64,000 nucleotides of DNA from Solwaraspora sp. WMMD406. Lineage in GTDB: Bacteria > Actinomycetota > Actinomycetes > Mycobacteriales > Micromonosporaceae. This document shows positions 7,866-16,881 of this stretch, in pieces; within the stretch, counting starts at the first letter, position 1; every line of letters starts with the position of its first letter. The notes below the pieces were generated by a model that worked only from the letters and a program-made list of their open reading frames with translations, did not search any database and had not been told where the DNA came from. The translations under genes and the position numbers were made by a program. Location of the stretch: contig NZ_JARUBF010000001.1 in the NCBI RefSeq assembly GCF_029626025.1, positions 434,001 to 498,000 on the forward strand, in the 5' to 3' direction.

Positions 7866-9539
7866 TTACTGGCCCCAGTGGAGGAATCCGGCCCACGCCA
7901 CCACGTGAGCGGGATCGGAGTCCGCGAGCGTGCGGCGCAACGGCGCCGGCATGTGTCGGGGCGGCTCGCGGTCCGCGTCGAGCATCCACATTTGCGCCCG
8001 GCGCAACGCGTCCTGGATCTCGCCGAGGTCGGGCGGGTCGAGCAGGCCGGCGTCCTGCGACAACACCGTGAGGACGTCTTCGCGTACGTGTGCGGGCGGG
8101 CGTTCGGTCGCGCGCCAGCGTTCCGCCAGGTCCGCCCGTCCGGCGTCGACCAGACGCGTGTACGGATCCCGCAGCTCGGTCGCGGCGAACAGCATCAGCC
8201 CGCGTCCCGCGTCGATAGCGCGCAGGGCGTCCGCCAGGGCGTGGTCGACGAGACAGCGACGCGCTGTCGACATCGCTCTCGCCGCCGCGTCCCGGGCGAT
8301 GGCCCGCGCGGCCGACGGGTCCGGCTGCAGCATCACCTGCCAGACGTACCCGCGCAGCCCTTCGAGCGCGGCGAGCCGGGCCGGCAGGGCCTCACCCCGC
8401 CGACTGCGTAGATCAGCGAGCAGCCCGTTGACCAACGACCAGTCCGGGTGAGCTGGGGATCTGGCCAGCACCCGGGCCTGTTCCAAGATGGTGACGGACT
8501 CGTCGACGTCGCCGAGTGTGCCGCTGGCCTGCGCCCGATGGCTGAGGGCCATCGCGAGCGAGGCGAGGTGGAAGACGTGCTCCGGATGGTCCTTCGGGGT
8601 CAGGCTGACAGCCTCGCGCAGGTCACCGATCGCGGCGCCTATCCGCGCCGGATCCTGCTCCGCGCCGCCACGCAGCGCCAACCCGCCCTTGCCGACCAGC
8701 AGCAAGGCGCGATGTGCATCCGGAGCGTCGGGATGGTCGGCACGGTGCTGGATGCCCTTCATCCGCAGGTCATGCGCTGCCAGATCGGTATCCGGCACCC
8801 CTGTCTGGGCCTGGAACTCCGCCGTCATCGGCGCGATTTCGTGGAACGCACGACGCAGGAGGTTGTCCTCCGGCAGATCGCCAGACTTTGCTATGCAGTC
8901 GGCGAGCAGGGACAGGGCGGTTGCGGTGTCACCGGCCTGATGTGCCTCAAGCATGTTCAGGCATTCATGCAGGGAACGGTGCATCGAGACCATCTCGGGA
9001 TTGCCGGCGACCAATTGGCCGAGGTTGGCGATCGACTCGCGAAGCGCGCCCAGATCCTGAATCGTGCCGCTGGCTATCCTCACCATGGCTTGCGCGGACA
9101 CGGCCAGGGTCTGAACCTCCGGATCCTCAGAATGATCCGCGATCAGTTGGTCCAGTTCGACGGCTGCCGTACGCGGATCCAGCAGCTCGCGCTCGCTGAC
9201 CGCACACATCAACGCGAGGATCCGGGCCGCCGCCCGGGTACGCCGCCACTGTGGGCTGACGGAACGCCGCTCGTCAGCCAGTGTCACCAGCCGGTCCAGT
9301 GGCCTCAACCGGCTCAGAGATCGCAACCGGTTCATGCCGTTGGCATCACGGTCGCTCAGCACCAGCTGGATCAGCCGCTCCGCCAGCGCAGGTCGGGCCG
9401 GATGGCCGACCGGTAGAACCTCCAGACCCGACGTGGTGGTCTCGACAAAAGCCTGAAAGGCTCCATCATCGGAATCGTCAGGCCACGTGGCGCGGACGTC
9501 GCCGGATCCGACGATCTCGCTCGCGTCCGGGTGCCCCAT
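7866..9539 (-). CDS. TPR protein retaining only the last helix of a CHAT domain
   Basis: The 557-residue protein is an alpha-helical repeat array ending in ALRAIDAGRGLMLFAATELR and LLDPPDLGEIQDALR, the sequence that normally leads into a CHAT peptidase domain in actinobacterial TPR-CHAT proteins. Instead of about 250 residues of peptidase it passes at once to RAQMWMLDADREPP and ends VVAWAGFLHWGQ, which matches the far end of a CHAT domain. The neighbouring gene has the same final helix (VHRWMLDPDR). The catalytic core therefore appears cleanly deleted in frame at a DALR/ALRRAQ junction. It probably binds partners through its repeats. ATG at 9539, second gene of its transcription unit. Confidence 0.65.
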   Translation of the reverse strand: MGHPDASEIVGSGDVRATWPDDSDDGAFQAFVETTTSGLEVLPVGHPARPALAERLIQLVLSDRDANGMNRLRSLSRLRPLDRLVTLADERRSVSPQWRRTRAAARILALMCAVSERELLDPRTAAVELDQLIADHSEDPEVQTLAVSAQAMVRIASGTIQDLGALRESIANLGQLVAGNPEMVSMHRSLHECLNMLEAHQAGDTATALSLLADCIAKSGDLPEDNLLRRAFHEIAPMTAEFQAQTGVPDTDLAAHDLRMKGIQHRADHPDAPDAHRALLLVGKGGLALRGGAEQDPARIGAAIGDLREAVSLTPKDHPEHVFHLASLAMALSHRAQASGTLGDVDESVTILEQARVLARSPAHPDWSLVNGLLADLRSRRGEALPARLAALEGLRGYVWQVMLQPDPSAARAIARDAAARAMSTARRCLVDHALADALRAIDAGRGLMLFAATELRDPYTRLVDAGRADLAERWRATERPPAHVREDVLTVLSQDAGLLDPPDLGEIQDALRRAQMWMLDADREPPRHMPAPLRRTLADSDPAHVVAWAGFLHWGQ

Positions 9540-9593
9540 CTCGTCACGATCCCCTCAGGTGTGCGTCGCTCCTTTCTGACGGACGGTGGGTGG

Positions 9594-10613
9594 TCACCGA
9601 CGACGGTGCTCGTCGAGCCACGCGACGACCCTCGTGACGATCTGCTCCCGCCGCTGCGGGTCCTCGATCAGAGCCGCGACCAGCTCCGCCCCGGCCGGCT
9701 CCTCGCCCGGCAGCCGGTCCAGGCCGGCGACGGTAGGCAGCGTGCCGAACACGGTCGTCACCACCTCGGCGACCACGGCGCGGGGATCGTCGCCCCGGTC
9801 GACCCGCTGGGTGATGACATCGAGGGCCACCGCGGCCAGCTCCTGCAGCAGTGCGTCGTCCTGCTCGTACGGGGCGACGGGAGTGAACGGCTCCGGCTCG
9901 GCGTATCCACCATCGACGTCGCGGGAAGGGAACCAGACCGGGGCCTGTTTGCGCCCCATCGGCTGGTCCACGTACTTGTCGTACCAGGCGGGACGCTGCC
10001 GCATCGCGGTCAGCACCGTCTCGATCTCGGCGGCGACGACCGATTCGCCGACGGTGTGGTCACCGGTGACGACGGCGCGCTGCTCGGTCCACGCGCCCAG
10101 CGGCCACAGCACGCCGAGCGCGGTGTCGGTGCCCACCCACTCGAGGATCGCCTTGGCCAGGGCCACCAGCCAGACGTCCCCGTCGAGCGCGTCGACGAGC
10201 CAGGCCGCGACGCGGGGACGCTGCTGTGCGCCGCGCTGCCCACGACGACGCCGATGACCATCCACCGTGGCCTTGCCCACTCGTACGGTGAGCCAGCCCT
10301 CCAGGTTGTCGATCGGTGCGGTGGCGAAAGCGAAGAGGTAACGAACGGTCGATTCGACGTCGTCGTGATACCGGTCCACGCAGTCGGATGACAGCCGCCG
10401 CACGCCCGTCGCGCACTGATGGTGGCCGCGTTTGTGTTCGATCGGCCGGGTGACCCGGAGGAACACCAGCGGGCCGGCGATCTCCGTCGCTCCCGCCCAC
10501 AACAAACGCCGTTCGTCGTTCGACGCCTTGTGGAAGTAGCGCACCAACCCGCCTTCGGCCGCCAGCCGGCGTACCTGATCCGCTGCGCGGGACGGCTTCT
10601 CGTTATCGGCCAT
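9594..10613 (-). CDS. Unrecognised cassette protein, paralogue 1
   Basis: ATG at 10613 (MADNEKPSRAADQVRRLAAE) is chosen over a longer upstream frame because GGAGGAG lies just ahead of it. The 339-residue product shares an ordered set of blocks with the gene at 16882-17910: a GH..CAT segment, RL..DC.DR.H.DV, a NL.GW block, ATVDGHRRRRG, RPRV..WL, GD.WL..LA, then WVG and MGRKQAPV. The middle (NLEGWL followed by VDGHRRRRG) loosely recalls sigma-factor region 2, but I would not assign that function. No membrane segment or signal peptide is seen. It starts a transcription unit after a strong hairpin at 10845-10873 and leads into the two TPR genes. Confidence 0.6.
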   Translation of the reverse strand: MADNEKPSRAADQVRRLAAEGGLVRYFHKASNDERRLLWAGATEIAGPLVFLRVTRPIEHKRGHHQCATGVRRLSSDCVDRYHDDVESTVRYLFAFATAPIDNLEGWLTVRVGKATVDGHRRRRGQRGAQQRPRVAAWLVDALDGDVWLVALAKAILEWVGTDTALGVLWPLGAWTEQRAVVTGDHTVGESVVAAEIETVLTAMRQRPAWYDKYVDQPMGRKQAPVWFPSRDVDGGYAEPEPFTPVAPYEQDDALLQELAAVALDVITQRVDRGDDPRAVVAEVVTTVFGTLPTVAGLDRLPGEEPAGAELVAALIEDPQRREQIVTRVVAWLDEHRRR

Positions 10614-10844
10614 TGTGTGACTCCTCCGGGTCAACGCTGCTCGTCGACGCACCGGCCCGAGGGCACGCCGCGATCGCGCGGCAGTGCCACCGCGCCAATC
10701 GGGCGTTCATCGGGAGCTGATCAGGTGCGCTTGTCGAGGACTACGTCGATCGTCGATCGTGCCGGAAGGTGCCGCCAAGTGGCCGGGGAGAAGATACGGA
10801 GAACTACGTAAGCGCCCCCGGACGCCAGGTGGATACGTACGTGC

Positions 10845-10873
10845 GGGCCGGGTTCCGTGACGGAACCCGGCCC
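10845..10873 (-). terminator. Strong hairpin between the small caspase-side gene and paralogue 1
   Basis: A perfect 13-bp stem, GGGCCGGGTTCCG (10845-10857) and CGGAACCCGGCCC (10861-10873), closes a three-base loop 17 nt after the small gene's stop. There is no T-tract, as is common for actinobacterial hairpins. It would split the cassette into an upstream unit (17910 to 10891) and a downstream unit (10613 to 3778). Confidence 0.65.
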
Positions 10874-10890
10874 GTGTCCCACCTGGAGTG

Positions 10891-11115
10891 TCAGGACATC
10901 TCGCTGGGGCGCGGCCCCGGGTCGAAGTCGAGGACGACGGTGGAGGTGGCCGCTCCGTTGAGGAAGACGGTGACGCGGCGAGCGTCGGCGTCGTAGAGCT
11001 TCAGCTCCACCGACGTACGGTTGGCCATCGCCTCTCGGACCTGCCGGGCCACGTCCGGTGCCTCCGCGTCGGAGACGCTCCACGTCGCCTGCCCGATGGT
11101 GATCTTCTTGGTCAT
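10891..11115 (-). CDS. Small conserved-looking protein of the caspase cassette, unknown function
   Basis: This 74-residue protein begins MTKKITIGQATWSVSDAEAP and ends FDPGPRPSEMS. AAAGGGAG stands seven bases ahead of the ATG. The centre (SVELKLYDADARRVTVFLNG) predicts two beta strands after a helix (VARQVREAM), a compact alpha/beta fold. It follows the caspase gene by 72 nt and precedes the hairpin at 10845. I do not recognise the family. Its fixed place between the peptidase and the terminator suggests an accessory, adaptor or inhibitor role, which is inference only. Confidence 0.6.
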   Translation of the reverse strand: MTKKITIGQATWSVSDAEAPDVARQVREAMANRTSVELKLYDADARRVTVFLNGAATSTVVLDFDPGPRPSEMS

Positions 11116-11187
11116 GTCGAACTCCCTTTCACAGTTGTGCCCGCGAACGGGCGATTCCGATGGATGCCTCGACCGATCCGGTGACGC

Positions 11188-13725
11188 TCAGGCCACTTCG
11201 TCGATCGAGAACGTGAACGTGAAATCCTGCGGATGCCGCACGTGACGACCGATCCCGTACTGTTCCTGCGCCAACAGGGACGTGCGATATAGGCCGATGT
11301 TCGAACCCACGGCCTTGGTCAGGAGTTCGTAGGCCGTGTTCACCAGCACCGCGCCGGCGCCGACGGCCGCGACCGCGGCGGCGGCCTGTGGTGCGGCCAC
11401 CGCGAGACCGACCAGCTCGGCACCGGCGGCCTGCACCAGCGGACTGGTCAGCTTTTCCTGCAGCAGGTCGCCGAGCGCCAGACTGCCGGCGGTGTCGCGG
11501 GACACCCAGACCGCGATGTCGAGGTAGTCGACCGCCGGCCCGTGGTAGATCAGCACGTTGTCGAGCGGCAGCCGTTCACCGTCGGCTATCCGGCTGCACC
11601 GGATGGTTTCCGCGCGGTACGTCAGCTCCTGTCCGGTCCCGCCGGTGCCGCCGGTGCCGCCGGTGAGCACGACCGCGTCCACCCGGATGTCGGCGTTGCC
11701 GAACGCGCGGTTGCGATGCACGATCAACTCGTCGATCCGTACGGCGACCCTGGTCGGCGTGAGGCTCCGCGCGGACAGCAACCGGACCTGTTGGCCCGGC
11801 CGGTCGTCCACCCGGAACGTCGGTTCCTCGACGGTCGGTGGAACGGTCGGACTCACCATGAAGTCGATCGGCACCACGTCGAACCTGACGTCCGACACCG
11901 GCGCGGCACCGACCTCCCGGCTCGCCCCGGTGGCGATCTGCTGCAACAGCCGGCCCAGGTTCGACGTGTCGTCGAAGCGACGGGGCACGTCCCGGACGCC
12001 TTGTTGCCGCAGCACCCCGACGTCGACCGGTTTGTCGCTGATCAGCGCCAGGACGGTCTCCGGTCGCACCGCCGCAGGGACGATGCTCTCCGGCCAGGTC
12101 ACGTCGACACCGGTCAGCCGCTGCCGGTCGTGGTCCCAGCCGTAGGTGTACGACGCGCCGGGAAGGAGCCGGACGCCACCGTGGTCGGCCGCCGTCAGCA
12201 CGGTGACGCGCGACGAGATGCCGACGTCGATCAGCGAGACGTACGCCGTATGTTCGCCTTCGTTGCGCAGCCGAACGTAAATGCGTTCCCCTTCGTAGGC
12301 GAACAGCAGCTCACCGGCCCGGGAGAGCGGGTCCGGCTCACCGTCACGTACCCGCCCCCACTCGATCACCACGCCGTGGCGCAGCGGTCGGTCCGGGTCG
12401 CCCTGTAGTCGGCGCAACGCGGTCGCCTGGGCGATCCGCTGCAGGTTGTCGGTGATCGAGATGATCCCCAGCGGGGTCGCCGGATACGGTTCGTGCAGCG
12501 GCCCGTTCTCGTCCCGTACGACCAGTTTGTGGTCGGTGTCGACGACGACCTCGACGGCGGCCGTCACGTCCGTCGCGGGGTCCGCCGGACGCAGCAGCGT
12601 CCACAGCGACATGGCGTCGCGGAGCTTCGCCGCGACCGCGTCGTCCGCCGGCAGCCGGACCGGCAGCGCCGGTGCCGCCGCGTGGGTACGGTACGCGCGG
12701 GCATCGGCCGGCAGCGACCGGTCCGCCGCCAGGCGTAGCTGCGCGGACGCCATCGTCGGCAGCAACCGGTCGACGGTCGCGGTGCCGAGCGCCGGTCCGT
12801 CCTGCGGCCCGTCGGCGCTGTTCGGCATGATCGCGAATTTGTCACCGACTCCGACGCCGAGCAGTGGCGCGCCGAGCAGTTCGATGCGCTCCGGCCCGGT
12901 CGCCACGACCGACAGACTGTCCACCAGGTCCAGGTCGGTGGTTTCGAACGGCTGTCGGCTGGTCGGCCCCTGCACCTCCGGCCGCTGGGCGGGTTCGAAG
13001 TTCTGCACCTCGCCGCGCACCGTGGTGAGCAACGTCGACCAGTTGATCCGCAGCCCGACCGAGTCACGGATCGCGCGGGTCAGCGCGTCGGTAAACAGTC
13101 CCATCTGGACGCTTTCCCGGTTGGCGGTCTCGTAGGCGGATTCCCACGGCGCGCAGGCCACCACGCGGACCGCGTGCGGGTTGGCGATCAGCGGGCGCTG
13201 GTGTACCGGCAGTCCGTCGGCCGCCTGTCGGTCGATGTACCGGCGGACGGTGTCGTAGGTCGGACGCCAGCGTTCCGGCGCCGAGCGGATCAGGGCCCGG
13301 ACCCGTGCGTCTCGGCGGGACATGTGCGCGGCGTGGCAGCAGTCGTGAATCACCGTGACGTTGTGGGTGACGTCGGTCAGCCGCTTGAGCAGCAGGGACT
13401 GTTCGACGCCGGTGACGCCGCGGAAGTCGTCCTCGGTGGAGTCGTCGTAGTCGTCCGGCACGATGAACTGGAGTTCCGCTCCGTCCGGTGCCAGCAGTCG
13501 ACCGCCATGCCCGCTGAAGTAGACGACGACCGCGTCGTCGGGCCTGGCGTCCGTGATCAACTTTTCGTACGCGTCGAGGATCCGTTCCCGGGTGGCGTCC
13601 GGCGTGACCAGCCGGTCGATCAGGAATCCGCGCTGCGCCAGGGCCAGTCCCATAGCCGTGACGTCGTTGAGCACGCCGCTCAGGCCGTTGGTCTGGGCAC
13701 CGATCAGAAGAGCCTTTCGCGTCAT
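11188..13725 (-). CDS. Caspase-family (peptidase C14) protein with long C-terminal extension
   Basis: The 845-residue protein opens with a caspase fold: MTRKALLIGAQTNGLSGVLN, the catalytic His in VVVYFSGHGG (His73), and the catalytic Cys in VTVIHDCCHAAHM (Cys130, preceded by Asp128 as in the DxCH motif). Both catalytic residues are present, so it should be active. Residues about 280-760 are beta-rich, possibly sensing or effector-binding, with a GGTGGTGG linker. A hydrophobic stretch (LVGLAVAAPQAAAAVAAVGA) lies near residue 780. There is no signal peptide, so it is cytoplasmic or membrane-anchored near its C-terminus. In bacteria such peptidases are often activated by partners encoded nearby, here probably the ATPase and TPR proteins. 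Substrate unknown. Confidence 0.85.
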   Translation of the reverse strand: MTRKALLIGAQTNGLSGVLNDVTAMGLALAQRGFLIDRLVTPDATRERILDAYEKLITDARPDDAVVVYFSGHGGRLLAPDGAELQFIVPDDYDDSTEDDFRGVTGVEQSLLLKRLTDVTHNVTVIHDCCHAAHMSRRDARVRALIRSAPERWRPTYDTVRRYIDRQAADGLPVHQRPLIANPHAVRVVACAPWESAYETANRESVQMGLFTDALTRAIRDSVGLRINWSTLLTTVRGEVQNFEPAQRPEVQGPTSRQPFETTDLDLVDSLSVVATGPERIELLGAPLLGVGVGDKFAIMPNSADGPQDGPALGTATVDRLLPTMASAQLRLAADRSLPADARAYRTHAAAPALPVRLPADDAVAAKLRDAMSLWTLLRPADPATDVTAAVEVVVDTDHKLVVRDENGPLHEPYPATPLGIISITDNLQRIAQATALRRLQGDPDRPLRHGVVIEWGRVRDGEPDPLSRAGELLFAYEGERIYVRLRNEGEHTAYVSLIDVGISSRVTVLTAADHGGVRLLPGASYTYGWDHDRQRLTGVDVTWPESIVPAAVRPETVLALISDKPVDVGVLRQQGVRDVPRRFDDTSNLGRLLQQIATGASREVGAAPVSDVRFDVVPIDFMVSPTVPPTVEEPTFRVDDRPGQQVRLLSARSLTPTRVAVRIDELIVHRNRAFGNADIRVDAVVLTGGTGGTGGTGQELTYRAETIRCSRIADGERLPLDNVLIYHGPAVDYLDIAVWVSRDTAGSLALGDLLQEKLTSPLVQAAGAELVGLAVAAPQAAAAVAAVGAGAVLVNTAYELLTKAVGSNIGLYRTSLLAQEQYGIGRHVRHPQDFTFTFSIDEVA

Positions 13726-13827
13726 GCCCGTCTCTGACGGACGGCGCGGCGGCGGGCTCGGCAGAAGCCTGGAGGCGGCTCGGCCGAAACAGCGCGGGGC
13801 GGGCTCAGCCGACAGCGCGGGGCGGGC

Positions 13828-16800
13828 TCACGCGAAGAAGCCTTCCCGGTGGGCCAGGGCGACCGCCTCGACGGACGAATGGACGCGGAGTTTGCGGTAG
13901 ACGCTACTGAGCTGGGTCTGCACGGTCCGAATCGCCACGCTACGGACGGCGGCGATCTGGCCGGTGGCGTGCCCCTCGCACAGCAGGCGCAGGGTGTCGA
14001 ACTCGGCCTGGGTCAAGCCGTACGGATACCTGGCCGCCGGTCGATCGGCCAAGTCCAGGTCCAGGTCCAGTGTGCGCGCCAACCGCGCGACCTGGTCCCG
14101 CAGTGGCGTGGCGCCGAGTGACTTCGCCACCAGATACGCCTCCCGGACCCGCTGCCGGGCCGCGTCCCGATCACCGGCGACGTGCGCCGCGATGGCCTGC
14201 CGCCACCGGGCGTACGCCGTCGGATACGGCCGGTCCAGCTTCACCCAGCTCACGGCGACCTCGCCCCACCCGGCGGCACTGTCGTTGCCCCGGATCCGCC
14301 GCCGCTCCATCGCGCAGAGCCGGACGAGCTGTGTCGTCTCGGCGTTCGTTGCCGCCTGCCCTGACGCCTGCCCTGACGCCTGTCCTGACGCCTGTCCTGA
14401 CGCCTGTCCTGACGCCGACATCCGCTGCGCCTGTGCGGCTGACCGGGCCAGTCGGTCACCGAGGGCGATCGCGGCCGGCCGGCTCGACTCGACCGACGCC
14501 GCCTGATCGGCCGCGCACCGCATGCCCAGCACGCACAGGCGCAGCACCTCCAGACCGTTCTCGCTCTCCCGGACCGCGACCAGCCCTCGCTCGACCACCT
14601 CGGCCGCCCGGACGAGATCGCCCTGCCAGAGCGCCAACTCCGCCCGTACGGCGTGCAGTGGACCGAGGAAGCGGGGATCGTTGCCCTGCTCGACGCCGTC
14701 GATCGAGTTGAGCAGCTCCTTGGCCTGGGCGTACTCGCCCCGCGCCACCTTGATCTCGGCGAGGGTGAGCCGGGCGTACAGGCTCTCCCCGGGCGGCCGG
14801 TCCGACGACGCCTCCCGGACGATCTCCTCGGCCTCGTCCCACTCGCCCAACAGCACCAGCGCCGCGCTGGCGTTGACGGCCAGCAACCGACCCTGCCGGG
14901 TGTTCGCCAGGTGGAGGCTGCGCGCCTCGTCCAGCCCGGTCCGGTTCGCCTTCGCCGACTCCCTGGTCCGGCCGGCGTGCTCCAGGAACAGCCCGAGGTT
15001 GCCGTAGGCCCGCAGCAGGTCCTCGATGTGGTTGGCTGTCCGGGCGATCTCCAGCGCGCGGCGTAGCCGAACCTCGCCCTCGCCCTCGGCATCGCCCAGC
15101 ATGCCGAGCGCGAGCCCGGAGATGTTCAGCGCCCGGCCCTCCTCAGCCAGCGCGCCGGCCTCCCTCGCCATGGTCAGCGCCGCGTTGGCCTTGTCCCGGC
15201 CGTCGGCGTACCGGCCGTCCCGCAGGTCGGCCAGGGCGAGGCCAGCCTGTACGCGCGCCTTCACCGCCGACGCCAGCCTGGCGTCGAGCAGCTCCGCCGC
15301 CCGCTGGAACGCCGCCACCGAATCGGCCCGCCGCCCGACTTCCCACAGATAAGTGCCACGCCGTTCGTACAGCTCACCGAGCCGGCACGGGTTGGTACCG
15401 GCATCGACCTCCGCGATAGCCTGCCGGACGTGTTCCAGGGCTCGGTCGACTTTGCCGGTCCAGCGGGCGGCCTCGGCGGCCCGGAGCAGCACCTGGTCCC
15501 GGGACATGCCCGCCTGGTGCGATGGGTCCGCCACCCGCTGCCACAGCTGCAGCGCCCGAGTGAACTGGGCCTCCGCCGACGCGAACGCCAGGGTGCGGTA
15601 AGCGGCCTCGCCGGCTTGCACGGCGAAGGACAGCGCCTCCGGCCACATCCCCGCCTGATACCAGTGGCTGGCCTGTTCGGCCACGGCGGAACCGTCGGCG
15701 AGACCGAGCCCCGAACCCCCGGCGAGACCGAGCCCCGAATCTCCGGCGAGTGCCCGCGCCATGGCGATGTGCAGGTCGACCTGGGTGTCGCGGACCGTCC
15801 CCCGATACACCACCTCGCGCAGCAACGCGTGGCGGAACCGGTACGCGTCCTTGTCCTGGCCGGTGACCAGCATCTGCCGGTCGAAGCACTCCTGCAGCGC
15901 GTCCCGCAGGACCTCACCAGGCAGGTCACTGACCGTACGCAACAGTCGCCGACTCATCGCCCGGCCGGCGACCGCCGCCACCCGCAGTACCCACAGCGCG
16001 TCCTTGCCCAGGCCGCTCAACCGAGCCAGGACCACGGACCGGATGTCGTCCGGCAGCCGGACGTCTTCCGGATTGTCCAGGACACCGGCCGCCATCAGCT
16101 GTTCGGCGTAGAACGGAATCCCGTCGGACCACTCCAGACACCGCTCGATCAGCTCCGGATCGACGGTCTCGCTGGCGGCGGAGTTGACGAAGCGCCGCAG
16201 CTCGTCGAGGGTGAAGGCGGGCAGTTCGAGACGTTCGGTCCGGCGCAGGAACGTCGGGCTCGCCAACAGTTGCCACAGCGGGTCCTCCCGGATCAGCCCG
16301 CCGGAGCGGAAGCTGCCCACCAGCAACAGCCGCCGGCCCTCGGCCCGGGTCTGGCCCAGGTGCCGGACCAGGTCGAGCGTGGACGGATCGGCCCAGTGCA
16401 GGTCCTCCAGGATCAGCACCACGGGCGCGTCGTCGCCGATCCGGTCGAGCATCCGGCGGACGGCGAGGAAGACCTGCTGTGGCGAGCCCATCGAGTCCGC
16501 GCCCAGATCGAAGAACTCGGTCAGCCGCTCGTAGGCGGCCCCGCCGAGCTTGACCGCGCGGGCCCTGCCGTACTCACGCCCGAACGAGTCCAGCACCTCG
16601 AGCAGCGGCCCGTACGGCATGGGGTCGCCGAAGTACTCCTCGCCTGCCCCGGACAACACGTGCGCGCCATCGGCCCGCGCCGACGCGGCGAACGTGCTCA
16701 GCAGCCGACTCTTGCCGATGCCGGCGTCACCGCCGATCAGCACGGTCCGCGCCTGACCCTGTCGGGCGTCGGTCAGGCGCCACGCCAGCAGCGCCATCTG

Positions 16801-16839
16801 TTCCGTACGGCCGACGAACTCCGCCTCTGCGGGCACCAC
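13828..16839 (-). CDS. LuxR-family regulator of the large ATP-binding (LAL/MalT-like) type
   Basis: The 1003-residue protein has an N-terminal AAA ATPase with Walker A TVLIGGDAGIGKSRLL (about residues 33-48) and a Walker B-like VVLILEDLHWADPSTLDLV. A long helical-repeat region follows, then a LuxR helix-turn-helix at the end (LTQAEFDTLRLLCEGHATGQ, AIRTVQTQLSSVYRKL). A repeated ASGQ linker corresponds to a 12-bp DNA repeat. LAL proteins are ATP-driven, ligand-triggered activators. Placed directly upstream of the caspase gene in the same direction, it probably senses a trigger and activates the cassette. GTG at 16839 is the start used; an ATG at 16844 is out of frame. Confidence 0.85.
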   Translation of the reverse strand: MVPAEAEFVGRTEQMALLAWRLTDARQGQARTVLIGGDAGIGKSRLLSTFAASARADGAHVLSGAGEEYFGDPMPYGPLLEVLDSFGREYGRARAVKLGGAAYERLTEFFDLGADSMGSPQQVFLAVRRMLDRIGDDAPVVLILEDLHWADPSTLDLVRHLGQTRAEGRRLLLVGSFRSGGLIREDPLWQLLASPTFLRRTERLELPAFTLDELRRFVNSAASETVDPELIERCLEWSDGIPFYAEQLMAAGVLDNPEDVRLPDDIRSVVLARLSGLGKDALWVLRVAAVAGRAMSRRLLRTVSDLPGEVLRDALQECFDRQMLVTGQDKDAYRFRHALLREVVYRGTVRDTQVDLHIAMARALAGDSGLGLAGGSGLGLADGSAVAEQASHWYQAGMWPEALSFAVQAGEAAYRTLAFASAEAQFTRALQLWQRVADPSHQAGMSRDQVLLRAAEAARWTGKVDRALEHVRQAIAEVDAGTNPCRLGELYERRGTYLWEVGRRADSVAAFQRAAELLDARLASAVKARVQAGLALADLRDGRYADGRDKANAALTMAREAGALAEEGRALNISGLALGMLGDAEGEGEVRLRRALEIARTANHIEDLLRAYGNLGLFLEHAGRTRESAKANRTGLDEARSLHLANTRQGRLLAVNASAALVLLGEWDEAEEIVREASSDRPPGESLYARLTLAEIKVARGEYAQAKELLNSIDGVEQGNDPRFLGPLHAVRAELALWQGDLVRAAEVVERGLVAVRESENGLEVLRLCVLGMRCAADQAASVESSRPAAIALGDRLARSAAQAQRMSASGQASGQASGQASGQASGQAATNAETTQLVRLCAMERRRIRGNDSAAGWGEVAVSWVKLDRPYPTAYARWRQAIAAHVAGDRDAARQRVREAYLVAKSLGATPLRDQVARLARTLDLDLDLADRPAARYPYGLTQAEFDTLRLLCEGHATGQIAAVRSVAIRTVQTQLSSVYRKLRVHSSVEAVALAHREGFFA
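14354..14413. repeat. Five tandem 12-bp repeats inside the LAL gene
   Basis: The unit GCCTGYCCTGAC is repeated five times without interruption. On the coding strand it gives the repeated tetrapeptide (S/A)GQA. The length stays in frame, so copy number could vary without breaking the gene. It lies in a linker between helical repeats. Confidence 0.85.
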
Positions 16840-16881
16840 ACCATCACCTCATCACCTACCGTGGCGGAAAGTCCAGTTTGA

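Noticed and set aside
14354-14413. CRISPR array, because of the regular repeats
   Set aside because: Units are 12 bp, contiguous and without spacers, inside a coding frame. No cas genes or spaced repeats were seen anywhere in the window.
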